64,000 nt of DNA from Gyrodactylus bullatarudis (Eukaryota > Platyhelminthes > Monogenea > Gyrodactylidea > Gyrodactylidae). Of this stretch, positions 1-11,936 are shown one piece after another. The DNA lies in assembly GCA_012064415.1 (NCBI GenBank), contig SSNU01000049.1, positions 106,561 to 170,560 of the forward strand, given 5' to 3'. A program made the position numbers and the translations under genes. The notes under the pieces were generated by a model. It was not told the DNA's origin, did no database searches, and saw only the letters and a program-made list of their open reading frames with translations. How positions within the stretch are numbered: the first letter of the stretch is position 1; each line of letters opens with the position of its first letter.

Positions 1-809
1 CTTTAGAACATCGAATTTATCAATGAAGAAAATGAAGTCATGGATCCTTTTCTTGATGATTTTGAAGTAATTTCTTTTAAACCCATTAATTTTCTCGATC
101 AGTGATAAAACTTTTCTAATTTCAGATCCAAATTCCATTCCTCGAAAACTAAAGTGATATTTCATTACAATTTGCCAATTATTGTTTTCCACCTCAATTT
201 CACAAGAATAAAATTTTTTAATCAAATAAATAATTAATTTTCCATCGAAAATTTGTTTTTCTTTACCCGACTACTATCGAATAGAAATATTTTGATCTTT
301 CTCCAGTAGTTGAAAATTGCAAGACTATATTTTGATATTTATTTTTATATGTCAACCAGCCTAGCGTCCTCAGAGACCTGGCGAAATATAACGTTGATCA
401 CTAGAAAATGCGTCTGTTGTCTCTAACCTTCTCCCATGAGTTCAGAACCCAATATTAGTAAAGAATTTTGACGAAGTTCGACAACATTATCGTTCAAATT
501 TTATTTTGAATTTAGGGTCAAAATATTTCTTTTATATTCGAACAAATATGTTTTCAGAGGAAAATATTGCCGGGCTTCTTCGAATATATTCATTGAGCTA
601 TTTGAATCCCTCATTAAATAGCTCAATAAATATGTTTTCAAAATTTAATTCTAAGTTTCCGCGAAACATGGAATTTGTTTATGGCTGGTTGTAAGAATTT
701 GGGTTTTATTTTGGCCTAAGATAGGCCAGTTTTTATTTTTAATTTTTTCTCTTTATTTTTACCATATCTAGGTATCAGTTTTCTCAAATTTTTCTCATTT
801 CGTCCAACT
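1..809. other. Intergenic DNA with fragments of a dispersed repeat
   Basis: No gene is seen. Bases around 360-450 (a gaaatataacgtt motif, then ctaaccttctcccatgagtt) resemble, in inverted order, sequence at 23770-23880 and 61140-61220. This marks a fragment of the same dispersed repeat that continues at 1040-1330. Confidence 0.4.
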
Positions 810-1013
810 CTAATGGACATAAATGTCCATTTTCCAATTTTTTTAAACCTTCATAACTCTACCAGTTTGATAGGTTTCTGGATCAATTAAATTTTAAATT
901 GAAGCCCACAATGTGAACTTTCGTTAGTATCGTTAGAAATAACTTGGTATCTTCATAGCTAAATTTTGGTTTTTATAAATTTTGTGTAATAGTCTCGGCA
1001 CCGAAAGGGTTAA
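810..1013. mobile_element. 5'-truncated copy of piggyBac-like MITE
   Basis: About 200 bp match the complete copy at 28028-28251, ending in the same GGCACCGAAAGGGTTAA terminus at 1013. The opposite TTAA end is missing: the match starts at about 812 inside the element. It has no coding capacity. Confidence 0.75.
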
Positions 1014-1039
1014 CCTGAGGATTTTTAGCTTTCTGTTTT

Positions 1040-1330
1040 ATTAAAAAATCTCTCAAATTTTATATTATTACTTTTAAGTAGTCATCGAAGATTTATAGGT
1101 TTTGATAGAAACAGTTGATTCGTAAGATCTATTTTACTTATACTAAATTGAAAAGGATTGGGAGAAAATTATTTTAGCCCCTATCATGAGAAAATTAAGC
1201 AAATTTTTCATCACGTTATTTGTAATACAAAATCATTGTTTCTATTGCAACCAGTTCATAAATAGATTTCGGACCATATGTTCTCCTAAAGAGCCCATTC
1301 TGATTTCGACCTAGGCTGAATATTGAAAAA
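1040..1330 (+). repeat. Dispersed repeat family F, copy 1
   Basis: It begins tctctcaaattttatattat and includes a stretch on a cat-gag-aaaattaagcaaattt theme. It recurs in inverted orientation at about 23375-23710 and in direct orientation at about 43410-43600. There is no open frame of note. The family's class is not recognised. Confidence 0.65.
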
Positions 1331-2151
1331 ATTTGCAAAATATATCTCAATTAGACAGTGGATTTTTAGACATTAAGCCCAATAGTTTGGTCACTAGTGG
1401 GTTTATTGCCTTGAATTAAATTTTTAGGAGTTTTAAAAGTTTCACTAATCTTTTCCAAAGCATTAAAAGCACTAAAATTAAAATAGAAGAGGTTTATTTT
1501 TTTAAAAGAGCAGTGTTAATTTATTCTGATAGTCGATCAGCAATTCAAATGAATAAATTCAGAATTTAATTAGTTCCAAACAGTCCAACAAGATACAATG
1601 TTATTTTGCAAAAGAAAATCGGAATTATTTTCAAATCAGAGAATGACGCTTATTGAATAGCAGCTGTCAATCATGAAAATTAATGAACTTGAGTACATAC
1701 TAGAATGAGAAAATTAGACGAATCTAAGGTCAATAATATAGACAAATTTCTGTTAGAAAAAAAGTACTTTATCAGATCCAAAATCAACTGAATTATTTTA
1801 CTGAGTCGGAAGTTTACAGCGAGATATGATCAGATTTTTATCGAATTAGTATGGTACAAGTATGATCCTGTAGAATTCTTATTCTCAGAATGGTTCAAAT
1901 TTACAATTTTGCTCACTTTCACCAATTCAAGAAAAAATTTCCAAAAAAACTAATGAATAAAGAAAATAATTATGGCCAAATTCCTATTTTTTGATTTGAA
2001 AGTGTGGGAGGGGGTTTAAAAGTTTCAGGATCAGAATTAGTCAAGAAATTTCACCATTTTCAAAGGATTTTGATTTATAGAGATTTCATTGATTTTCTTT
2101 CAGTGAAAATGATCAGAAAATCGAAATTCGACTCCCAAACGATAATGAGAT

Positions 2152-2975
2152 ACCAGATTTGTTAAACACTCATCAGCTTTTACATGCCAGATTTATATAC
2201 AAAAAATTACAAGAAATTATGAAAATAGATCTGATTGGCTCTTCTTTTTGTCCATCTCCTCGGAAGTGAGTGCGTGTGGGCTTCTTTTGGTACTTGTCTG
2301 TAGTTTTCTTGGTGTTGGTCTTATGCGAGCACATTTGATCGTGGAAGAGTTATCATGTGCGTTCGTATACTAGTTCTTTGTACATTTCTATACGGTCTTT
2401 CAAGGGAATAGATCATGCTTAAGGTTCGTCCGGGAACATACAACCGGAAAGTTGCCAAATTTAGATTAAAACAAAATTGCAAAATCTTTTATCTAGGGTT
2501 GTTTACAGCTCGATAAAGTTTTAAAAAATTGCATGTTAGTGCTGCTATCAAAATGATACGTTTCTCAGAAGCATACTTTTTCTTTTATTTTTAAAAAATT
2601 ATCATAAAATATGTGAGGTTTTTTGTTTTATTATTTCAAAAAGATGATATTTTCTTTAAATGTGAATTGGCACTTTTCCGGATTTAGTCCCGGACGAACC
2701 TTAATCATGCTAAAGAGGATTTTGACAGATAATGGTTTGAGTTTGATTCGTGTAAATGGATTATCTGAGTTCTATTAGTATTAATTTTGAGAAAAGTATC
2801 TGATTATCTTTTTCGTATCTTGGTTTCCTTCCGCCATATTCCCTTTTCTTGGTCTTGATCATTGCTTGTATTTTTTTTGAATATAAATCTGATGAGTATG
2901 CCACGAAATAAAGCGCTATTCTTTTTAGGAATTCTTCTATTAGTCAGATAAAATCAGAAGTTATTCAACACCTTT
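2152..2975. mobile_element. 824-bp insertion with 16-bp target-site-like duplication
   Basis: CAAACGATAATGAGAT occurs at 2136-2151 and again, identical, at 2976-2991. The host repeat resumes after the second copy. A duplication of 15-16 bp is usual for LINE/SINE-type retroposition. The insert encodes nothing I recognise and contains the hAT-like MITE at 2420-2703, so about 530 bp belong to the original insertion. Confidence 0.5.
2420..2703. mobile_element. hAT-like MITE with 8-bp target duplication
   Basis: Terminal inverted repeats TAAGGTTCGTCCGGGA and TCCCGGACGAACCTTA are perfect for 16 bp, and similarity continues inward for about 25 more bases. Both sides are flanked by ATCATGCT (2412-2419 and 2704-2711). 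An 8-bp duplication is characteristic of the hAT superfamily. At 284 bp it has no transposase. The intact ends and duplication suggest a fairly recent insertion. Confidence 0.85.
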
Positions 2976-3699
2976 CAAACGATAATGAGATCATTTCTTA
3001 GGTCAGATTTTGTATTTTCCTGTCTAATTCAGATCATGAAAAATTTTTTTCAACCACACTCCCATTTTCGAATCAGTAAAAATTTTCAGCTCTAAGTTCA
3101 AAATTTTTAAAAATTGGCATTGAATGGAAATTTGAAAAATGACTATATTTCTGAAGAAAATTATTTTTTTCTAGATTTTTGTTTTTTAAGAAAATTTTAT
3201 GCCAAGAGACATATTCTATAATAATGTGGAGAAAAGTTAATGTATGCTAAGACTATTTGTGAAACAAGTCTCAATCAAGTAAAAGTAATTGTAATCAGAA
3301 TAGGGGATTTCTATACAATAAACAAGATTTCTTGTAGTAATAAAATCAAGCCAAGAATATGATAGATATACAATTGATACAATAAATTCCCATTAGAGAT
3401 TATGAACTGAAAAAAATATATCTAAGATTTAGGCTATGATGAATTTTAAAACTTTTCCTCAACTACTGACTAAGTATTTCTTTATTATCATGAAAACATT
3501 TTGGTCCTTTAATTATTATAGTTTTACTAATTAGGGCAGTTTTTTTAGCACAAGCCTCGAAACAACAAATCCAAGATCTTTAAACACTCATTAGGGGTAG
3601 ATCATCGAAATCAAAAAAATAGAATATCGCAAATCTTGGACCATCATTAGAGAGATAATTTTATGCTGAATCCGAAGATGTCAATTTGTCAGCTTGAGC

Positions 3700-4274
3700 A
3701 AAATTAAAACCCGTGAATAATGTTGAAACATATCATACCAGATGAAACAGCTATTTTTGACTTGAACATTTACATAAACGAAGACAAAATCCTACCCAAA
3801 GAGTTAGTGCAAGATCTTGGTGTTACTTATTCATGGAAATTTGACTTCGCTGATCACTACAATGATGTAATTAATAAATTCATTAGAAGACTGATTCATA
3901 TTCATAAATGTATCAAAATTGACAGCATGAAGGTTCTTCTCTTCAAAGTATATGCTCGACCAATAATTGAATAATGCTCTGCAGTATGGAATCTAGAATG
4001 TGATAAATGGTCAAAGAAAATTCAGACTGCATTTAAAAGATTCATAAGCAGACTTTCAGCCCCGTTCCAAACTGACCTGAAATCATCTAAAAACTGTTCA
4101 AGACTTAGAAGAGAATTAAAATCGCTCACTCTTATTAAATCATCACCGTTAGTTTACTCGAACCGACAAGGTCTACGCAATAATATTCCAGAATTCAGTC
4201 AGATGAAGAAACTTGACATTTTTAACAGATGCAAAAACATTTTCAAAATCATTACCGCTCAGTCAAAATACTAA
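3700..4274 (+). pseudogene. Decayed LINE reverse-transcriptase C-terminal fragment
   Basis: From 3720 the frame contains ELVQDLGVTYSWKFDF, the K/QDLGV landmark near the end of the non-LTR reverse transcriptase domain, then KVLLFKVYARPIIE, a stop (TAA, 3972-3974), and then, still in frame, CSAVWNLECDKW and a KKIQTAFKRFISRL helix to a stop at 4272. This order (R-P-I-[L/I]-E-[Y]-C-S-x-V-W followed by Q-[R/T]-x-F-x-R) is typical of Jockey/CR1/RTE-type LINE polymerases. The Tyr position of E-Y-C-S-x-V-W is the stop codon. The 5' end and catalytic YxDD region are missing. It is a dead copy. Confidence 0.8.
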
Positions 4275-4516
4275 ACTTAATCGAATTCAAAAAAGAACTT
4301 AAAAAAGCTATAATATCTTATAATCTGAAGAATTATTTATGCTTATAAAGATAACATATGTATTATTAAATATATATAAATATAAATAGCTTGAAATTGT
4401 TCCTAAAATACCAAATTTTAATGTTGCAGAAAAATCTTTTTTCCAAATAAATACTATCAAGTATATTTTCGAGAAAAAAATTATTATAACCCAAGATAAT
4501 TTAAAAGACTTATAAC

Positions 4517-4985
4517 TAGGGCCTCAAAAAAGTACTAATTGGTCTATTTTTACTCTAGACAAAGGACTGGCTGAGTTGCAATAATCTGAAGAAAAAATCT
4601 GCCCATTTTAAGATAGCTGGTACTATTTCTGCACTAAATTGTGGTCCCGGTACTTTTTTGTACTATTTTTCTGAATTAATTTTGATGATTGGGTAACTAG
4701 ATTCCTAGTAGTATTTCATCGTGTAAGCTGATAGCAAGTCAAAGATTTTTTTAAACTAAAAGGACATATTTTGTAAAATAAGCGCTATAAAAGTTAAATG
4801 GGGAAAAAAATTTGACAAAAAATCAGAAATTTTGATGACACAAGATTTGAATACCTCAAAATTTTTAGTGTGAAGAACTATTTTTTGCTCAAAATCTCTT
4901 AAATTTTCTTCAAAGTACTTCTTCTTATTTTTCAGTTTATGAGATACTATTTTTTATTTCATTTGGTACTATTTTTGAGGCCCTA
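4517..4985. mobile_element. hAT-like non-autonomous element, 469 bp
   Basis: Ends TAGGGCCTCAAAAA and ATTTTTGAGGCCCTA are inverted repeats, flanked by the 8-bp direct repeat CTTATAAC (4509-4516 and 4986-4993). Subterminal gtacta/tagtac motifs repeat inside. There is no open frame of use. The TAGGG terminus and 8-bp duplication fit the hAT superfamily. Confidence 0.85.
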
Positions 4986-4993
4986 CTTATAAC

Positions 4994-7474
4994 TGATGTC
5001 TCCAATAATTTTATCGAACTATATTTTTTAAATCTTCAGAATTTTAGAAAATTTATAAGGTCATGGATAAAAATTAAATTTGATGATTTTGAAGTTTCTC
5101 TGTCAAATTAATGCTAGGTTCATGAATATTATTAATTAAATAAAGCATTATTTTCTTCGGTTCTCTTCGGACTAAACAGTAAACACTAGACTTGGATGAA
5201 ATTTCGTAAAACTGATGAAACCGCCTGTAATTTTGTTTAAATAATCTTTGAGCTATTTCTAAATCATTCCACCATGACTAATAAATTATTTACATATATT
5301 CACAGATAATAAAGTTTTGGATCAAAAATTGATCAAGCTTTGCTTAAAACCATGATAATTCTATTCAAATTCTATATTTCCACCAATAGCTCTTCATTAT
5401 GAATAAAAAAGTCTTGACAAGACACATAATATCAAATGTGAAAAATCCATTTATTGAAAAACAGAGTTATTACAAGATAATGTATTTACAATTATGATTA
5501 ATTACCAATCAAGGTGTCTAATTTTTTGGTGTAAATTGCCCAGCAAAAATGTCAGCAGGAGATCCTTAAAAGAATTAGAAGCAATAAATTCCATCTGGTT
5601 ACTCCATGTATGTGTCTGGATTGATTCTTATGGGCTTATTCGGATACATACTAGGTGTCTATTGGAAAGAATGCTCAGAAAGACATTTCTATAGGGCCCA
5701 CACAGTGGGTGTCACAATCAATTACAAAAATCATTCAATTGCTTTCAACTTTTGGGCTCAAACGTAGAAATTTGGGAATTTTAAAATTCGAAATACAGCC
5801 TAATTCTGCCCTGATTGAATTCTCATTTTATTTCAGCAACTCAAAAAATACCTTCATTGTAAAAATAGTGAATTTTTATGTTAACTAGCTTGTATTAGAA
5901 ATGATAATTTTGGAAAATAATTTTCAAAAAGTTAAAAATTCAAATGGTACTCAATAGGGTAATAGAAAATATTTATTTTCCTGAAAACAACTTTGCTAAT
6001 TTGGACGCTTTTACTCAGAAAAGAAGATTTTCATATAGAAATTCAAAAATTTTATTGTTCTTATACCCATAAATTCAGATTGCTCGAACAGGTGAATTTT
6101 AACAGTTATCGTAGTAACATTCATTCAAAATTTGTTGGCGCGGATTTAAAATATTCAATTTCAATAGGATTTTTTATGAAAATTTAATTCCCTATCTAAT
6201 GAGCAAACAGCTGAAAAAGTTGTAAAGCACTCATAATATAGGGGAAAATTATAAATTTCCAAATTCATCGAGAGAATAGCTGTATATGAATGGCTCATTT
6301 TCTAAAAGTACACAGAGGAAAGAAATCTTTCGTGGACATGGTTTGATTGAAAAATAAGATGAAAACCACTGGTAAAAATCCCTGAAATACCCTCTCTCCA
6401 ATAGAGAATGAGACATTGCAATGCCAAACATTATCAGGATATACAAACTTTTTACGTAGTTTAGTCTCGTTGTATTTACTTTTTTCTCCCTCTTCATTTC
6501 TGTGCCTATGAAATAATAACATTTTACCTCCAAAATCACTACCTCTAACTCTACAGTGAGATAGATGGAGAGGGAATGTTGATGAACCGCACAATTTGTG
6601 TGTGGATTAATATTGAATAATTTCAACTTTTTATGAATTTTCTGAATCCAAATATTTACATTTGGAATTAGTTGAGACTGAGTGTGTGTGTCTGCCATTG
6701 GAATCGATTTTCTTCATTTTCATAGGCCAAACTCGAGGCCAATAATCATTGGTATCACTTTGAAGATAATAAAAGTGAAATGATTGAATAAAGCAGAAAT
6801 TAGAATGAAAAGTAAGCTGAAAAAACAACACTTAAACTCTCCAATAAATAACAATAATGCAGAAGGCCAAGGTAATTGAAGAATAAATTTTCTGGACATG
6901 TAGATTAGGTTTGTATTGATTGATAAATAATTTCTCCTCTAACCATACATCCATTGTGTCATCACCAGGGTTTTTGTATAAAACAGAAAAATTGAAGCCT
7001 CGTGGTTATCCTGCCTACAATGCCCAGTAATCTTGGATCTAAGGGAACTTCGTTCTCGTTATCTGGGAGATTATCTGAGTGCTAATTTAACCCTTTTGGC
7101 GCAATTATCTAAGTGGTTCTTGAATGATCTCACTACTTTTTAGAGGTGCCTATTTAAAAAACTTTAATTAGAGACAAATTATGTTAACAAAAATCATCAT
7201 TGGCCACCTTTGTTCAAGAAGCTGCGATGAAACTTTTGATCTATTCATGTTCTATCCCTACTAAAATACGTTAAGTAGCATGTAAAGTGTTTGAGATTAA
7301 CGAAAAGTAGTGAATGACTGATGAGCTATAGGCACATGAACAGATTTTACAGGAAGCTCGATATTACATCATAAATACAATTTCATTGATTCCAAGAGAA
7401 TTGGTAAAAAAACAAAATTCTCAAGACTTGGTGCTAAAGAAAATAGAAGACTTTTGATTTAGATGACCAGCTTT
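4994..7474. other. Intergenic DNA, no gene recognised
   Basis: Several short open frames exist (the longest about 150 codons at 6249-6698 on the minus strand), but none shows domains, splice context or a recognisable composition. Bases 6770-7020 share landmarks with 50320-50560 (a ctctccaataaata motif, then tttttgta), so part of the stretch is another dispersed repeat. Confidence 0.45.
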
Positions 7475-7932
7475 TCAACCTTTCATGTCCCATTGTTCCA
7501 CCAGTGGAACACAACTCTTTCTCGAGCGATAATTTTAACTGAAATATACTTTAAAAAATTTTTTTACCCCTGAAGAGGAAATTTATTAAGCTACAAAAAT
7601 ATGTAGGTAATTCATAAAGATAGCTTTTCACTGATGCACACTATAGTTACTTGAGGAAGGGTGATTTTTTGAAAATGTTGTCAAATATTTAAAAAATATT
7701 TAGAACGTTTTTTTGAAAACCTATTTGCTGAGGTCTTAGAAAGAAATAAAATAACTTTTTATTGTGGAACAATAATCGTAGATAGATAATCGTAGAAGAT
7801 AACTGGTTTTAGCGCCAAAAATGCCAATTTTAACCTCTATTATCTTTGAAATGATAGGTCGGCTTTCAAAAAGAAATTCAGATTCTCTCATTTGTGTGAT
7901 GAAATAAAATAATTTGGGAGATGAAGGGTTAA
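7475..7932. mobile_element. Family E TTAA-type element, copy 1
   Basis: The left end TCAACCTTTCATGTCCCA and right end GGGAGATGAAGGGTTAA are imperfect inverted repeats. The right end is bounded by TTAA; the left TTAA is degraded to TCAA. Internal landmarks (a gaaaatgttgtcaaatattt motif and caaaaatgccaattttaacc) recur in the copies at 11331 and 17106. TTAA ends fit a piggyBac-like MITE. Confidence 0.6.
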
Positions 7933-9022
7933 AATTAGAAAAATAGTTTTGATTCATGATGGAAGCTGAAACCTTCAAAATTTATTCGTAAAAGTCAACC
8001 TTTTTCCAAAGCCTCTTCTAGACGTTTCGGTACTGAGATAGCCAAATCTAAATACAGTAGTTGATTTTATCCGAAAAGTTTCTTTGAACTGTTAGCACGG
8101 ATTTAAAAATTTACATTTTCAATAGACGTATTATTCATTAAATAGAATTTTTCTCACACAATCAAATAAAGGCTAGGATGATGATTATAAAATTTTGTAC
8201 CACCCTGCTGAACAACCAAAGTTGGACACGGAAATTGTTTGATTGAAACTTTTAAGAAAATATTTAATTTAAGAAAGACTTTTGAGTCATAAAAGAAGAA
8301 AGAAATTAAGCTTAAAATCTGGTACATTTGCATATAGATGATTTTGGTAGCTAACTGCTGCAGTGTTCATTTTCATCAGTCATGAAATATATTTCTTCTA
8401 CTTCTAATCGATACCTTTAGCTGATTTTACTCATCACGCTAAGCTCTGCTTGTGCATACATGAATGGATGATCTGCTCAACATGAAATTTTCTCAAAACT
8501 AGTTAGAATCCAAGGGAATGCCCAAATACAGGGCTTCTCTCAGACCATTACTACTATAGTAATAATAGCTATATTATTAACTAAATTTGGTTATCAATAA
8601 AATGCTCCTTTACTATATAGCCTGTTTAATTCAAGTTTTCGAATAGCCTGCAAGAAGGAATAATTGAATGGCATATTACTTAATTTGAAGATTAAAAATA
8701 TTGGACCAAGTTGAAAATATGGACTATGAAAATTACTAGCCAGTACAAATAGATTTTGCAAATTATCGATACCTAGAATCTGAATTAGAATTCCAATGAT
8801 GCATAGAACCACCACCAAAACCTATTCACGAACTGATTACAATAGAAAAAATGAATTTACTTTGGGAAATTTTTCTGATTTTGGAAGCTTAAATATTTTT
8901 ATAATAGTGTAAGTGGAATAAGAACTTTGACGCTAACACTGACACTTTAATAAAAATTATTTTGGAGTTACAAATATTTATGCCTCATAATCAGATAAGA
9001 AATAATTAAAAAGAGTTCCAAC
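7933..9022. other. Intergenic DNA, fragments only
   Basis: No gene is seen. Bases 8000-8060 contain a ccaaagcctcttctaga motif followed by ctgagatag, which is also found near 33390-33430 and in shorter form near 40400 and 44120. It is a short dispersed repeat of unknown type. Confidence 0.4.
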
Positions 9023-9254
9023 TAAACCTAATTGATATGAGAATTAACTATTTTTACTAAAAACTAAATATTTATCTCCGGATTCACAGAAAAAAAAAAT
9101 TTTTTGAATTCTAGAACGGAATAAAATGTGGATATTCGAAAAAATTCCGAAAAAAAACAAACTGACCAAAATTAGGCCGCTTTTTGAATTTCGAAAATGT
9201 AACAAATTTCCACTTTTTCAACTTTTGAACCCAAAGTTCTTATTGATTTCGAAG

Positions 9255-9413
9255 ATTCGAAGCAGTTAAGCGATGATATTTGGGATCAAAATTGAACGAA
9301 GAATTCGAATTCACCTGTAGAAGTTCACTGAAATTCGTCATTACTGTGAGAAATCGAACTATTTGAATTTTTCGATTATCACAAAGGCATAATCTGGAAG
9401 TTAAACTTTTTCT
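9255..9413. repeat. 159-bp direct repeat, unit 1
   Basis: This unit and the one at 9506-9664 are identical except for one base in the cact[g/a]aaattc segment. The offset is 251 bp. Confidence 0.9.
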
Positions 9414-9505
9414 TAATATTCTTTCAACTCTTATAAAATGTAACTGGATTAATGATTGCAATCATCATTTCTTGATTAAATGTAACTCGTCTTGAAAATA
9501 TCTAG

Positions 9506-9664
9506 ATTCGAAGCAGTTAAGCGATGATATTTGGGATCAAAATTGAACGAAGAATTCGAATTCACCTGTAGAAGTTCACTAAAATTCGTCATTACTGTGA
9601 GAAATCGAACTATTTGAATTTTTCGATTATCACAAAGGCATAATCTGGAAGTTAAACTTTTTCT
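9506..9664. repeat. 159-bp direct repeat, unit 2
   Basis: It is the second copy of the 9255-9413 unit, differing at one position. Near-identity inside an otherwise diverged element implies a recent duplication or gene conversion. Confidence 0.9.
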
Positions 9665-9993
9665 CTCGGAAACAGTAAGATCTTCCCTATATCTATGGGC
9701 AAATTCGAATCTTTTGTCTAATTTTGATCCCAAATGTCATCACTTAACTGCATCGAATCTTCGAAATCAATAAGAATTTTGGATTCAAAAGTTGAAAAAG
9801 GGGAAATTTGGTACATTTTCGAAATTAGAAAAGCGGCCTAATTTATGGCAGTTTGAATTTCTTCGAATAATCACATCTTATTAGCTTATTCCGTTTTAGA
9901 ATTCAAAAAATTATTTTTTTCTGTGAATCCGGAGAGAAATATCGGGTTTTTTGTAAAAATAGTAAATTCTCATCTTCATGTAAACTAGCTTTA

Positions 9994-11330
9994 ATTTCGT
10001 TATTCATGCAATAGAAAAATAATTATAATTAAAGACTAAACTTTAGAAGGACCTCGTAGAATTATTTTTCGATTTCGAAACTCATTTACCACTCCAGTCC
10101 AAAGAAACTGGGGCGTAATATATCGTGAGAAATATAAAAATTTTGATCAATTTCATTATCATTTTGTTGACTAATGTCTTTTTGAAGAGATAGGAAGGTG
10201 TAACACCAACAGTCAAAAGTCTACCTAACTAGCCCCCCACCCTCCATCCGGTTAGAAATAAATGGTCTAATTGGCCCAAAAGAACTTTTCGCATCTCATT
10301 GAATAATATTCTGTATAAATATACATGTCGGTGTAGGGTCTGATGAGAACCGACGAAAATAAAGAGCTCATATTCACGTCAGCAAAATGCTAATATATTC
10401 GCGGAAATCGGGAATCTCAAGCAAGACAAAAATTTCATTGGTGCATTTAGTTTAACTTGTGTTTAAAGGGTAAAATTTAGAAGTGTGACAAATTGAGATT
10501 TTAAAGGTTTATTTTGAGGATTAGAGAGATGTAAGAGAGTTTGAAAGTATCAATTAATTCAAAAGACAAGGTCCTTTTTCATAATAACATCAAAGTTTTC
10601 TTTAAAAGGCACTTTAAAAAACCTGTTTTATGTATGTCTACTTGTAAGCGACCGATCAAAATTAGGGTTTTGGATCAGGTCTATATAAAGGGATGTGTGG
10701 TTACTCATAAGTAGACATGTTTTAATATTTTAGTCAATTCCTCTTCTTGATATACTGTTTTTTAGGCAGTTTGCTGTAATTATCCATATGTTCCCAACTA
10801 TAGAATATGAATACATGAAATATACAAATAAAAAACGACCCTACTCAATGACTAGTACTCCTGAAGTAGAATTTTATTGGTGTAGATGATTTACTTCACT
10901 TCTGGCCCATACATATTCAAAGGCAAGCGAGAGAGATTATCTTTTAATGATAAGTTGAGTGAAGTAAAGAAAAGAGTCACTTTATTACTACTATACTGGT
11001 TAATATGGAGTGTACAAATATTTGAGGTCGTGTTGAGGAAAATAAGAGTATTTATAGTCTTTATTAAACAGTACTTGTGCGCAGATGACGGGATAGATTA
11101 TTTCTCTGGACCACACACATAAAAGATGCACAACTAAAAGTTTTTCTGGTTCTTGAAGAAAGAAAATTGAATTTTAAGCTTCCTTAGTTGTGTTCGAATG
11201 ATACACACAGATTATATTACCACGTATCAACAATAAATTTTGTGATCACAAGAAATCCTTTTAGAAAATCATTGAGTGTTCTTTAAAGTTAGTTTCAAAT
11301 TACTTACAAGTAAATAGGAATTCAAGAGAT
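9994..11330. other. Intergenic DNA, no gene recognised
   Basis: The only structure noted is a small inverted repeat at about 10632-10721 (atgtctactt...aagtagacat). The short open frame at 10886-11122 has no recognisable features. Confidence 0.4.
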
Positions 11331-11936
11331 TTAACCCTTCTTGTTATGTTTCATTCCTTAATCAAAAATTGATTTTTTAACAGAGAAAACACAATTTTGA
11401 AAATCAAATTGAAAATTTTTCATGTACTGATATATACAAAAACCCCTTTTCCCTAAAATCATCAAAATTTTCATAATTTCCCAGAAATATGAAATACCCT
11501 ATTTTTATTCAAAATTTTGCAAAAACTATTCAAAAATCATAATTTTGTCCTTTCTCGTAGTAAAATTCATTGAAAAGATTCTGGCGCGTGTTCAAAAATT
11601 GTCATTTTAAATCGATTTTGTATATCAGAACAAACTCGAAAACGAATGGTCTTATAGGAAAAAATGCATAGTTTGCGATCATCTACAGAATGAGATCAAG
11701 GCTGGACAATGTTAAAAAAGGGCAGTTGTTTGAAAATGTTGTCGAATATTTTTAGAACGAATTTTCGCTCAATTATCCATCGTGAAATATTCCAAATATC
11801 CAATTCCCGTCTCTATATCTTTAAAAGTTTGCAAGAGTTTTAGAATCAAAAATGCCAATTTTAACCTCTAATTATTTTGGTAAGGTTACAAATTATTTTG
11901 TGATGAAAAATTGTAATTTGAGGCATGAAGGGTTAC
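11331..11936. mobile_element. Family E TTAA-type element, copy 2
   Basis: It starts TTAACCCTTC and ends ATGAAGGGTTAC. It shares the gaaaatgttgtcgaatatt and aaaaatgccaattttaacct landmarks with copies 1 and 3. The ends are more degraded than in copy 3. Confidence 0.55.

Larger units (their letters stand above)
1955..3200. repeat. Family B foldback fragment split by an insertion
   Basis: Bases 1955-2151 and 2976-3200 read as the left and right parts of one family B sequence (compare 41559-42289). The shared landmarks are AAACGATAATGAG, then a TTGTCTAAT-like motif, then a Y-cactcccattttcgaatca-like stretch. They are interrupted by 824 bp flanked by a 16-bp direct repeat. Confidence 0.6.
9023..9993. 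mobile_element. Family A foldback element with palindromic ends
   Basis: The left end (ctaaacctaattgatatgag, then the ctccggattcacagaaaaaa landmark) is repeated inverted at the right end, finishing catgtaaactagctttaa. The arms are about 230 bp each. Between them lie two direct copies of a 159-bp unit. A related single-unit copy in inverted orientation lies at 63046-63487, with poorer ones at 39484, 47597 and 55878. It has no coding capacity. Confidence 0.75.

Noticed and set aside
2711..2790. RILTDNG-like peptide resembling a retroviral-type integrase motif
   Set aside because: Only a few residues match, with no supporting motifs around them in any frame.
6249..6698. 149-codon minus-strand open frame, the longest but one in the window
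   Set aside because: Biased amino-acid content, no domain, no splice context and no similarity to anything known to me. It overlaps another open frame in a different phase and sits in repeat-like DNA.
9255..9664. CRISPR-like direct repeats
   Set aside because: Only two 159-bp units in eukaryotic DNA, with no short regular spacers.
9240..9733. Two near-identical minus-strand open frames
   Set aside because: They are translations of the 159-bp duplicated unit in a non-coding foldback element.
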